Positions 27,001 to 33,865 of a stretch of 64,000 bases of DNA are shown in pieces (within the stretch, counting starts at the first letter, position 1; each line of letters begins with the position of its first letter). Location of the stretch: the NCBI GenBank assembly GCA_024236195.1, contig JACKKZ010000002.1:186001-250000 (forward strand). The letters run 5' to 3'. A program made the translations under genes and the position numbers. Under the pieces are notes generated by a model. It saw only the letters and a program-made list of their open reading frames with translations, was not told the origin of the DNA and ran no database searches. The DNA comes from Sphingomonadaceae bacterium. Its GTDB lineage: Bacteria > Pseudomonadota > Alphaproteobacteria > Sphingomonadales > Sphingomonadaceae.

Positions 27001-27160
27001 CTATGCGAGTGCGATGGGCGAAATCCGGACCGACTGGGTGCATGAAGGCAGCAAGTGGCAACTCGATGTCCATCTTCCTGCTGGTGTTACCGCAGCAGTG
27101 TTGCTTCCAGACGGCAAGCTGAACAAAGCCGCTGCAGGAAGCCATCGGTTCTCTGGTTGA
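24047..27160 (+). CDS. Alpha-L-rhamnosidase, GH78, Tat-exported
   Basis: A 1037-residue GH78 enzyme releasing terminal alpha-L-rhamnose. The start NRRQALAISG with an alanine-rich stretch is a Tat signal. N-terminal beta-sandwich domains follow, including a jelly-roll with YEAWINGERIGD. The (alpha/alpha)6 barrel carries PQRDERLGWMGD with the general acid and TTMWERW with the second carboxylate, and a C-terminal beta domain ends near LPDGKLNKAAAG. GAGGAGCGGGAG precedes the ATG, 27 bases after the small secreted protein. Likely substrates are rhamnosylated flavonoids, saponins or pectin fragments. It is convergent with the IclR gene. Confidence 0.93.
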   Translation: MAATFNRRQALAISGGVIASCALPAPAFAASRSAASGIAGARTCGLNAPLALGDMAPRFSWYLADIGESQKAYRIRAARNLADLKAGRSLLLDSGKVPSSECLSVAVAGAALPSRTSAVWQVEVWTNRGKRVSKPGTFETGLYPEDWRGGWIAAETPVAKRDREAGLHWIMVPGNQKVGAAAAYRWTFEGDGGVAEILLAAHEMGAVTLNGQPLEPLQDGPVRWTQMAVYPVTLATGRNVLAVDVTRHAGFGEPRPFLAAMLRHGPELVNRTTNADRGWKASLDPAEGWRDPAYDDKDWPAAEAGSKQLPAGEPWPVYPANYLRKRFTAEKPVRSARLYATALGCYEAWINGERIGDAMLAPEFTDPSRRVLYQAYDVTDAVRQGANMLGFHVGDGWYGSKYSGSARFSFGPAPCRLLAQLELEYADGSREVIASGEGWETTQSPVLGHSIYDGEVHDARLDRNDWAIPDGSSEGWRAAELAAAPAIAIDPQRCEPIRAKERRSAQKVARLGPGRFVVDFGQNFAGWAELALDAPRGTEVTMKFAELANPDGSANQANLRSAWARDVYIAAGTGREQWVPRFTYHGFRYVELEGVPDDPSKWSLTGIVGHQDLPVTGEFRIGDATIRKFWENSLWSQKSNFWGLPTDCPQRDERLGWMGDAEVFWPAAAYNMDVGAYTARVMDDMRASQSAKGAFPDVIPPFVPGFSLTSPGWADAGVILPFTSWWQYGDGGVVEANWAAMDAYMAYIAAANPDHLWRKLRGADYGDWLAVDAPVENPGAATTPKDLISTAFWARNAAMMAQMAAATGRNDDAARYNELFATIRAAFTAAFLNPDGSLGNGSQTSQILPIRFGLLEGFAIQRAGKHLAADISNRGNHLSTGFLGTPHILDALAMSGHEDLAMTLLLQRDFPSWGYMVEKGATTMWERWNSDGGDVGMNSRNHYAFGAIGSFLFRRIAGIDAAAPGFTRLNIAPLMDPRLKTGGATYASAMGEIRTDWVHEGSKWQLDVHLPAGVTAAVLLPDGKLNKAAAGSHRFSG

Positions 27161-27285
27161 AAGAACTGACCGTCTGGTAGTTCATAGGGCGTAGGCAGCC
27201 ATTCTTCCGCGCAAATGATCGCGTCAAGGACCGCCTGAAGAATTTCTGCCGAACTTCCGCAAAGTGAGCCGAAACTGCTCTCCCT

Positions 27286-28059
27286 CTAGGAACTGCTATG
27301 CTTTGGCCACAGTTCATCCTTGATGTTGTTCGCCGCTCGCACGAGGCGTTCAGCGGCAGCAGACAAAGTACCATCGTTCTCGGCCAGATTGCGGAATGAC
27401 GCCGAGAGGGCGAGCGGAACCGAGCCGTCGGGCGCAAACAGGGGGACCGCTACACACCGCAAGCGCTCCTCGATCTCTTCGCGGTCAAAGGCCAACCCTT
27501 GTGACCTCACATGATCAAGCTCATGCGCAAGTTCGGCGGGATCAGTGATCGTGTGAGGTGTAAGCGCAACAAAGGGGCCGTTGGCAAGATAGGCGTTGCG
27601 CTCATCCTCCGGCAAATGGGCGAGCAGGACCTTGCCGATACCGGAGCAATACGCCTCCAGCTGTCCGCCCACTTCGGTAAAGAGCCCCCCTTTCGAAACA
27701 CCGGCCTTGGCACGATAGGTGACCATGTCGCCATCAAAGCTGCCAAGGTGGACTGTCGTGCCGAGGTCCTCGGCCAAGGCTTCTACCGCAGGCATGGCAA
27801 GCCTCGCGATAACCTCTTTGGGTTCGATGAGATAAAGCAGCCGGAGAAGTTCAGGCCCTGCCATATGCCGCCCCCCCGAAACCGGGGTAAGGAAGCCGAA
27901 TTCGACCAGCGAAGTGGCCTGTCGGTGAGCAGTCGCCACGGGCAGACCGACCTTGCGCGCAAGGGATGAAAGGTTCGATTTGCCTCCATCCTCGATCACC
28001 ACGCGCAGCAATGTCAGTGCGCGCCCGAGGGACGAGAGTGTTGGAGTGCCTTTTTTCAC
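27286..28059 (-). CDS. IclR family transcriptional regulator
   Basis: A 257-residue regulator with an N-terminal winged helix (NLSSLARKVGLPVATAHRQ) and a C-terminal IclR effector domain (YCSGIGKVLLAHL, FDREEIEERLRCVAVPLF). The start is GTG at 28059. The family often controls aromatic and meta-cleavage catabolism, binding pathway intermediates such as beta-ketoadipate or protocatechuate. It is divergent from the hydratase/dehydrogenase/aldolase operon, whose regulation is the obvious role. A short palindrome, TCACAATGTGA (28056-28066), overlaps its own start codon and could be an autoregulatory site. Confidence 0.9.
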   Translation of the reverse strand: MKKGTPTLSSLGRALTLLRVVIEDGGKSNLSSLARKVGLPVATAHRQATSLVEFGFLTPVSGGRHMAGPELLRLLYLIEPKEVIARLAMPAVEALAEDLGTTVHLGSFDGDMVTYRAKAGVSKGGLFTEVGGQLEAYCSGIGKVLLAHLPEDERNAYLANGPFVALTPHTITDPAELAHELDHVRSQGLAFDREEIEERLRCVAVPLFAPDGSVPLALSASFRNLAENDGTLSAAAERLVRAANNIKDELWPKHSSS

Positions 28060-28150
28060 AATGTGAGATAATATGCGGACCCCTCGCTATTCGCAAGGCC
28101 TCGCCTGAGGTATCCCGGATTCGCGATAGAAACGGGACAGGATGATGCCG

Positions 28151-28945
28151 ATGGGCAATATCTCACATGAAGAGGCGGCAAAGCGGCTGCGTGATGCCTA
28201 TGCTGGGCAGCCTGTGCCGCCCCTGCGCGACGCGCTGGATCCGACCGACGTAGTTGGCGCCTATGCCGTGCAGGAAATAAACACGCGGTTCTGGGAAGCT
28301 CAAGGCCGCAGGATCACCGGTCGCAAAGCGGGGCTGACCGCCAAGGCGGTGCAAGACCAGCTGGGTGTGAACCAGCCGGATTTTGGCGTGCTGTTTGACG
28401 ATATGGAAATCGCTGACGGAGGAATTCTCGCTCCTGAGCGGTGTATCCAGCCCAAGGCAGAAGCGGAGATTGCCTTTATCCTCGCGGAAGACCTTCCTTC
28501 CGTTGAAACAACCGCAGAAGATGTCGCAGCAGCAGTGGCGACCGTGCATGCCGCCATCGAAATCGTCGATAGCCGCATCGCGGATTGGAAGATCAGCTTT
28601 GCGGATACTGTCGCGGACAATGGCTCCTCGGCCTTCTATGTCCTCGCCAAGGACGGGTTCCCGCTCGACGGGCTGGACCTTGAAGGCGCGCCCATGACCA
28701 TGACGATCAATGGCGCAGAAGCCTCCACCGGAATCGGCGCCGCTGCGCTGGGCAATCCGCTGAATGCCGCCGCCTGGCTTGCCCGCACCCTGGCCGAACG
28801 CGGCGAACCGCTCAAGGCAGGGGATATCCTGCTCGCAGGGGCGCTGGGCCCCATGGTCACCCTCACCCCAGGCGACCACGTCGAAACGACTGTGGGCGGG
28901 ATCGGCACCTGCAGCTTTACCTATAGCGATCCAGCCGAGGGCTGA
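28151..28945 (+). CDS. 2-keto-4-pentenoate hydratase-type enzyme (MhpD/HsaE family)
   Basis: Hydratase of the meta-cleavage lower pathway: adds water to a 2-hydroxyalka-2,4-dienoate to give a 4-hydroxy-2-oxoacid. The FAA_hydrolase-like fold shows QPKAEAEIAFIL with the metal glutamates, AIEIVDSRI, and LLAGALGPMVTLTPGDHV near the end. 2-Oxo-3-hexenedioate decarboxylases share this fold, so that activity remains possible. The start at 28151 has AGGA eight bases upstream; ATG codons at 28142 and 28145 are in frame but overlap that ribosome site. It opens an operon with the dehydrogenase and aldolase. Confidence 0.88.
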   Translation: MGNISHEEAAKRLRDAYAGQPVPPLRDALDPTDVVGAYAVQEINTRFWEAQGRRITGRKAGLTAKAVQDQLGVNQPDFGVLFDDMEIADGGILAPERCIQPKAEAEIAFILAEDLPSVETTAEDVAAAVATVHAAIEIVDSRIADWKISFADTVADNGSSAFYVLAKDGFPLDGLDLEGAPMTMTINGAEASTGIGAAALGNPLNAAAWLARTLAERGEPLKAGDILLAGALGPMVTLTPGDHVETTVGGIGTCSFTYSDPAEG

Positions 28946-29030
28946 ACCGCTACAGGCTCTTTTGTTTAACGCATTTTCGGACGGAAAACCGGTTCCAACC
29001 TCTCCTGAAAATGCTTGATGGAGAAACACA

Positions 29031-29975
29031 GTGAGCGCGAAGACCAAAGTAGCCATTATCGGCTCGGGCAATATCGGCACCGATCTGATGATCAAGATCA
29101 TGCGCCTGTCCAAGACCCTCGAAATGGGCGCGATGGTGGGGATCGACCCGGACTCCGATGGCCTCGCCCGCGCCAAGCGGATGGGTGTTGCCACCACGCA
29201 TGGGGGAATTGACGGCCTGCTCGCCCTGCCCGAATTCGCCGACATCGAAATCGTCTTCGACGCCACCAGCGCGGGCGCACACAAGCGCCACAGCGAAGCG
29301 GTGCTGGCAGCGGGCAAGCGCATGGTCGACCTGACCCCGGCGGCCATCGGTCCCTACACGATCCCGCCGGTCAATGGCGATGCGAACCTTGATGCGACCA
29401 ATGTCAACATGGTGACCTGCGGCGGACAGGCAACGATCCCGATCGTCGCCGCTGTAAACCGCGTGGCCAAGGTCCATTATGGCGAGATCGTCGCTTCGAT
29501 CAGCTCGAAGAGCGCCGGCCCCGGCACACGCGCCAATATTGACGAGTTCACGGAAACCACATCGCAAGCCATCGTCGATGTGGGCGGTGCAACGCGCGGC
29601 AAGGCAATCATCATCCTGAACCCGGCAGAGCCACCATTGATCATGCGCGATACGGTCTATTGCCTGTGCGAAGAGGCGGAACAGGACGCCATTCGCCAAA
29701 GCGTGGAAGACATGGTGGCCGAAGTGCAGACCTATGTTCCCGGCTATCGACTAAAACAGGCGGTGCAGTTCGAACATTTCGGCTCCAACCGCCCGCTGCG
29801 CATCCCTGAGATGGATGCCGAGTTCACCGGGCTGAAAGTCAGCGTATTTCTCGAAGTGGAAGGCGCGGCACACTACCTGCCCGCCTATGCCGGTAATCTC
29901 GACATCATGACTTCAGCCGCGCTCAAGACCGCGGAAAAAATGGCCATCCGCATGCACGAAGGAGCAGCAGCATGA
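29031..29975 (+). CDS. dmpF: Acetaldehyde dehydrogenase (acylating), DmpF/MhpF/HsaG type
   Basis: Converts the aldehyde produced by the partner aldolase to acetyl-CoA or propionyl-CoA with NAD and CoA. The protein has 314 residues, with a GSGNIG nucleotide motif at residues 11-16 and the catalytic cysteine C130 in MVTCGGQATIP. The start is GTG at 29031 behind GATGGAG. The family forms a channelling heterotetramer with the aldolase encoded next, and the four-base overlap of the two genes fits equimolar synthesis. The acyl chain cannot be read from sequence: acetaldehyde for phenol or phenylpropionate routes, propanal for steroid routes. Confidence 0.95.
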   Translation: MSAKTKVAIIGSGNIGTDLMIKIMRLSKTLEMGAMVGIDPDSDGLARAKRMGVATTHGGIDGLLALPEFADIEIVFDATSAGAHKRHSEAVLAAGKRMVDLTPAAIGPYTIPPVNGDANLDATNVNMVTCGGQATIPIVAAVNRVAKVHYGEIVASISSKSAGPGTRANIDEFTETTSQAIVDVGGATRGKAIIILNPAEPPLIMRDTVYCLCEEAEQDAIRQSVEDMVAEVQTYVPGYRLKQAVQFEHFGSNRPLRIPEMDAEFTGLKVSVFLEVEGAAHYLPAYAGNLDIMTSAALKTAEKMAIRMHEGAAA

Positions 29976-30994
29976 GCTTCGACCCGACCCAGACCAAGCT
30001 CTATATCCAGGACGTCACCCTGCGTGACGGGATGCACGCGATCCGCCACCAATATGGCCTCGACCACGTGCAGGCGATTGCCAAGGCGCTCGACGCGGCC
30101 AAGGTCGATGCCATCGAAGTTGCGCATGGGGACGGCTTGCAAGGCTCCAGCTTCAACTATGGCTTTGGTGCGCATACCGATTGGGACTGGATCGGCGCGG
30201 TCGCCGAAGTGCTGGAACATTCAGTGCTGACCACGCTGCTGCTGCCCGGCATCGGCACGGTGCATGACCTCAAACACGCCTGCGAAATGGGCGTGAAATC
30301 GGTCCGCATTGCGACCCATTGCACAGAAGCGGATGTCAGCAAGCAGCATATCGAAGCAGCGCGCAACCTCGGCATGGATGTCAGCGGCTTCCTGATGATG
30401 AGCCATATGACCGATCCGGAATCACTCGCCCAGCAGGCCAAGCTGATGGAAGATTATGGCGCGCATTGCGTCTATGTCACCGACAGCGGCGGCGCGATGA
30501 ACATGGAAGAATATGCTGCGCGTCTGCAGGCTTATGACCGTGTGCTGAAGCCCGAAACGCAGCGCGGGGTGCATGCGCACCACAACCTCTCGCTGGGCGT
30601 CGCCAATTCGATGGTGGCAGTGCAGAACGGCGCAATCCGCGTCGATGCCAGCCTCGCCGGCATGGGTGCGGGCGCGGGCAATGCCCCGCTGGAAGTGTTC
30701 ATCGCTGCGGCTGACCGCAATGGCTGGAACCATGGCTGTGACCTGTTTGCGCTGATGGATGCAGCCGAGGAACTTGTGCGCCCGCTACAGGATCGCCCGG
30801 TGCGCGTGGACCGCGAAACGCTGACGCTTGGCTATGCCGGGGTCTATTCCAGCTTCCTGCGCCATGCCGAAAAGGCTGCAGAGGATTACGGCCTCGATAC
30901 ACGCAAGATCCTGGCCGAAGTCGGTCGGCGCAAGATGGTCGGCGGGCAGGAAGACATGATTGTCGATATCGCGCTGGACTTGCTGAAGGACTGA
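29972..30994 (+). CDS. dmpG: 4-hydroxy-2-oxovalerate aldolase, DmpG/MhpE/HsaF type
   Basis: Metal-dependent class II aldolase that splits 4-hydroxy-2-oxoacids into pyruvate and an aldehyde. The 340 residues show the TLRDGMHA start motif (catalytic Arg and metal Asp), EVAHGDG, and VHAHHNLSLGVANS with the metal histidines. A C-terminal communication domain ends in KMVGGQEDMIVDIALDLLK. The aldehyde passes through a tunnel to the dehydrogenase encoded upstream. The order hydratase, dehydrogenase, aldolase is the usual one in proteobacterial meta-pathway operons. Confidence 0.96.
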   Translation: MSFDPTQTKLYIQDVTLRDGMHAIRHQYGLDHVQAIAKALDAAKVDAIEVAHGDGLQGSSFNYGFGAHTDWDWIGAVAEVLEHSVLTTLLLPGIGTVHDLKHACEMGVKSVRIATHCTEADVSKQHIEAARNLGMDVSGFLMMSHMTDPESLAQQAKLMEDYGAHCVYVTDSGGAMNMEEYAARLQAYDRVLKPETQRGVHAHHNLSLGVANSMVAVQNGAIRVDASLAGMGAGAGNAPLEVFIAAADRNGWNHGCDLFALMDAAEELVRPLQDRPVRVDRETLTLGYAGVYSSFLRHAEKAAEDYGLDTRKILAEVGRRKMVGGQEDMIVDIALDLLKD

Positions 30995-31019
30995 CGCAAG
31001 TCAAGCGAAGGTCCTTCGC

Positions 31020-31940
31020 ATGACGAAGATACTGGTGATCGGCGCAGGTGCAGTGGGTTCGTGGTTTGCGGGCCAGTTCCACCGCGCCGGTTACCATGTC
31101 ACCCTGCTGGCGCGCGGTGCCCGGTTGCAAGGGCTGCGCAATGAGGGCCTGTTGGCAGAGCAGGACGGCGCCGCTCTCGCACTGCCTGTCTCCGCCTGCG
31201 ATTGGGACAGCCTGCCCGACACTGCTGACTTCACGCTGCTGGCGCTCAAGACATACCAGCTGGAAGACGCTCTTGACAGTCTGGCATCAGCAGCCCCGGC
31301 GGTGCGCAGCGCGCTTGTTACGTTGCAAAACGGCATCGACGCGCCCGACCAGTGCCGCCGCCATTTCCCCGATGCCCATGTGATCGCCGCGCGAATGCAC
31401 GGCTTTGTCCAGATGGAAGGTCCGCTGGTGCGCCATGTGGGCGTGCCCGTGTCGCTCGCCTTCGGGCCATGGCGGTCAGAGGAACAAGGGCCCTCAGAAG
31501 CCTTCGCAACCCTGCTGCGCTCGGCTGCCATAGGGGCAATGCCAGCAGCCGACATCGAAGCGCAATTGTGGGAGAAGTTCCTGCTCGCCGCGTCTTCGGG
31601 TTCTACAGGGGCCGCACTGGGTATCCGGGCGGGCCAGTTGCTTGATGACGTAGTGGGCGCAGTACTGCTGGCAGAAGCGATGGGCGATGTCGCACGGCTG
31701 GCACAGCATCGCGGGATCGCCATGCCGCAGGATGTCGTCGCGCATACGCTTGCCTTCATGCGCAGCTTCCCGCCCGATGCGACCACTTCGCTCCAGCGTG
31801 ACCTCGATGCCGGGCGACCCAGCGAATATGGCGCGCTGACCGGAGCGGTCTTGCGGATCGCGGCAGAAAGCGGTGTGGAAGCACCCGCCTTTGAAAGGAT
31901 CGAAGCGCTGATTCGCAGCCGGGGGATCAGCCCCGCCTGA
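31020..31940 (+). CDS. Ketopantoate reductase-family (PanE/ApbA-like) oxidoreductase
   Basis: A 306-residue NAD(P)-dependent 2-hydroxyacid dehydrogenase of the PanE fold. The N-terminal Rossmann motif is VIGAGAVGSWFAG, the LLALKTYQ lysine and LQNGID follow, and the C-terminal helical domain has the second lysine in WEKFLLAASSG. True PanE makes pantoate, but its location directly after the meta-pathway aldolase suggests a catabolic 2-oxoacid reductase. GAAGGTCC precedes the ATG. It is convergent, four bases apart, with the truncated nitronate monooxygenase-like gene. Confidence 0.85.
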   Translation: MTKILVIGAGAVGSWFAGQFHRAGYHVTLLARGARLQGLRNEGLLAEQDGAALALPVSACDWDSLPDTADFTLLALKTYQLEDALDSLASAAPAVRSALVTLQNGIDAPDQCRRHFPDAHVIAARMHGFVQMEGPLVRHVGVPVSLAFGPWRSEEQGPSEAFATLLRSAAIGAMPAADIEAQLWEKFLLAASSGSTGAALGIRAGQLLDDVVGAVLLAEAMGDVARLAQHRGIAMPQDVVAHTLAFMRSFPPDATTSLQRDLDAGRPSEYGALTGAVLRIAAESGVEAPAFERIEALIRSRGISPA

Positions 31941-31944
31941 CAGC

Positions 31945-32640
31945 CTACCCGCGCTGCTTTGCCAGTGAAGCTTCGTACTGGCTGGCCAGATCTTCCACTA
32001 TCTCCGCAGTGGAACGCGCACCTGGGGTTTGCCCCACGCCATGGCCTGCTCCCCAGATATCCTTCCACGCCTTGGACGAGGAATGAAGGTTGGAGAAATC
32101 GGGTGCAGCCGCGGGCTTGGCATCGCCTGCATCTAGTTGGGCTTTCTCAAGACTTGGCTTGAGCCAGTTGGCAGGCACACCGGATACGGCATCGGTCGTC
32201 ACGATATCGGAAATGCTGCATTGCCCCAGCAATTCGCGGTTCTCATCGCTCACCAGGCTTTCGCGTGCAGCGATGAAATGCGTGCCCAGATAGGCAAGGT
32301 CAGCCCCTGCCACGCAGGCGGCATGGACAGAGCGGCCACTGGCAATCCCGCCAGCCAGCGCAATCGGGCCATCCCAGAAGCTGCGCACTTCCTCGACAAA
32401 GGCGAAGGGGTTGAGGCTGCCCGTATGCCCGCCTGCGCCATTGCAGACGAGGATCAGCCCGTCGGCCCCGCCCGCAATTGCCTTGCGCGCCTGCCCCACG
32501 GAAATGACATCGGCGAACACCGCTCCGCCATAGGCGGCAAGCAGTTCAGGCAACACCGCAATACCCGGCTCACGTGTCAACAGCGCCAGCTCGTGATCGA
32601 GTGGAAGGAGGTCAGGAGCAGGCGCGGATTGAGGAGGCAT
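31945..32640 (-). pseudogene. Nitronate monooxygenase-like flavoprotein, N-terminally truncated
   Basis: A 231-codon frame matching the C-terminal two thirds of NAD(P)H-dependent nitronate monooxygenases. It shows VFADVISVGQARKAI, the FMN-phosphate region LILVCNGAGGHTG, IALAGGIASG, and the LAYLGTHFIA strand, ending after SGVPANWLKPSL. Full-length relatives have about 320 residues; the first roughly 90 (initial barrel strands with the AAPM motif) are absent. Upstream of the ATG the frame runs only about 24 codons to a stop and then meets the ParE gene. The 5' end was therefore probably lost when the toxin-antitoxin pair arrived. A residual function cannot be excluded. Confidence 0.75.
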
Positions 32641-32699
32641 TGCGTGGCGATTCTGGCGGGCGTCGAACTGATTTGCAATCCGATGCGGTGGATGGCCAC

Positions 32700-32990
32700 C
32701 TAAAGATATCGCTCAAAATCCATACTATGGTGCAGCACCCTGACGATCAGGATTTGATCCGGAAGTGGGACATAGAAGATCACGTGAGCCTGCTGCCTGA
32801 TACGGCGCATGCCAACCCCGAGTTCCTCGGCGCTGCGCCCCAGATGCGGGTTCTCGAGCAAGGAATCAAAGCAGGCCTGCAGCTGGCCGCGATATTTGCG
32901 TGCCTGCTCGATACCAAATTCGGCGATGGTATAGTCCGCAATTCCACTCAGATCGGAGTCGGCCAGTCTGCTAATCGACAGCTTAGCCAT
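32700..32990 (-). CDS. parE: ParE/RelE-type toxin
   Basis: A 96-residue toxin of the ParE/RelE superfamily; ParE members poison DNA gyrase. Features are the LADSDLSGIADYTIAEFG start helix, the NPHLGRSAEEL turn and the VIFYVPLPDQILIVRVLHH beta strands. The ATG at 32990 overlaps the antitoxin gene by eight bases, the normal antitoxin-first layout. A longer frame to 33062 would run through the antitoxin. It is likely silenced by the partner encoded upstream on the same strand. Confidence 0.9.
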   Translation of the reverse strand: MAKLSISRLADSDLSGIADYTIAEFGIEQARKYRGQLQACFDSLLENPHLGRSAEELGVGMRRIRQQAHVIFYVPLPDQILIVRVLHHSMDFERYL

Positions 32991-33237
32991 TGCCGGAACG
33001 GCTGCGCTCCTCAGCAGCTGCCCAGATTGCATCCAACGACCGGTCACTGATCCCGCTATCAAGGCCCTCGGCTATCGCCTGCTTCAAATGTGCCAGCTTG
33101 TTCTGACTTTCCTGGTCGCGCCGCACCAAATCGCGAATATACTCGCTGTCATTGGTGAAATCGCCGCGGGCGATCTGCGCCTTTATCCATGCGTCCTGAT
33201 TGTCACTGAGCGTGATAGTTTTTCGGATTGTTGCCAT
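32983..33237 (-). CDS. parD: ParD-type ribbon-helix-helix antitoxin
   Basis: An 84-residue antitoxin. The N-terminal ribbon-helix-helix reads TIRKTITLSDNQDAWIKAQ with SEYIRDLVRR following, and the C-terminal helix that wraps the toxin is IAEGLDSGISDRSLDAIW. AGGAG lies six bases before the ATG. The ribbon-helix-helix domain should bind and repress its own promoter just upstream. Confidence 0.92.
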   Translation of the reverse strand: MATIRKTITLSDNQDAWIKAQIARGDFTNDSEYIRDLVRRDQESQNKLAHLKQAIAEGLDSGISDRSLDAIWAAAEERSRSGNG

Positions 33238-33260
33238 ATGCTGCTCCTGACACCGGGACT

Positions 33261-33290
33261 ATCATACAATTGGTGCATGCAGAAGGACAA
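33261..33290 (-). promoter_or_regulatory. Predicted sigma-70 promoter of parDE
   Basis: On the minus strand TTGTCC (complement of 33285-33290) and TATGAT (complement of 33261-33266) are 18 bases apart and lie 24 bases before the antitoxin start. The AT-rich spacer would suit ParD autorepression. Confidence 0.5.
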
Positions 33291-33406
33291 CTTGGGGTGC
33301 CAGTGGCATCATGCAATTCCGCCAGTCCTACGGTTTAGGCGCAAAATCCACCGCTTTAGGCACATTTCCTCGGCCCAAGTCGCAGATAGGAGCGGAGTCC
33401 TGTCGT

Positions 33407-33859
33407 TTAGGGAAACCGACAATGGTGAAGCGATTCTGGCGCACTTTTATGGATCATGCAATATGTGATAACATGTTCTATCGCATTTAGCGCGAGCCTT
33501 GCGCCGATGTGTGGCGCGCTTGAGTCCAACCGATACCTATGCAAAGGGGATACACCCCCAGAAACCGGTTGAAATAGGTATACGGTGTGAAGCTGCTCGC
33601 CAAACCAATCATCGCTGGTTTGAATTGGACGCCACCCATTGTAGGGATTAAAGAATTTCGGTTGGCCAGCCCCCTTTCGATGCGAAGGTAATTCATTCGG
33701 GGAACATTTGTATCCGTCAGTTTCTTGCACAATCCAATCAGTTAGATCGTCGAGGCCAAGCTTTGTGGCGATTAACCTAGCCTTGCGAAGAATCGAAGTT
33801 ATAGATGCGGATTCATCTAGGCATTCTTTTTGTAGCTCAACAACAATGCCCTTAGCCAA
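33407..33859 (-). CDS. AbiTii-domain protein (putative abortive-infection factor), possibly truncated
   Basis: A 150-residue protein whose first 80 residues match the AbiTii domain: VELQKECLDESAS, SILRKARLIATKLG, LTDWIVQETDGY, and the FFNPYNGWRP block. AbiTii proteins are linked to phage-defence (abortive infection) loci. The usual longer C-terminal portion is not recognisable, so this copy may be shortened or frameshifted after about residue 90. The start is TTG at 33859, with GGAG nine bases upstream lying inside the last codons of nrdB, so translation may be coupled to nrdB. The gene is visibly more AT-rich than its neighbours, which suggests transfer. Confidence 0.7.
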   Translation of the reverse strand: MAKGIVVELQKECLDESASITSILRKARLIATKLGLDDLTDWIVQETDGYKCSPNELPSHRKGAGQPKFFNPYNGWRPIQTSDDWFGEQLHTVYLFQPVSGGVSPLHRYRLDSSAPHIGARLALNAIEHVITYCMIHKSAPESLHHCRFP

Positions 33860-33865
33860 TGTAAA

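Noticed and set aside
33238..33406. Remnant of the missing 5' end of the nitronate monooxygenase gene
   Set aside because: No frame in this gap resembles the expected N-terminal barrel strands, so the segment seems lost rather than displaced.
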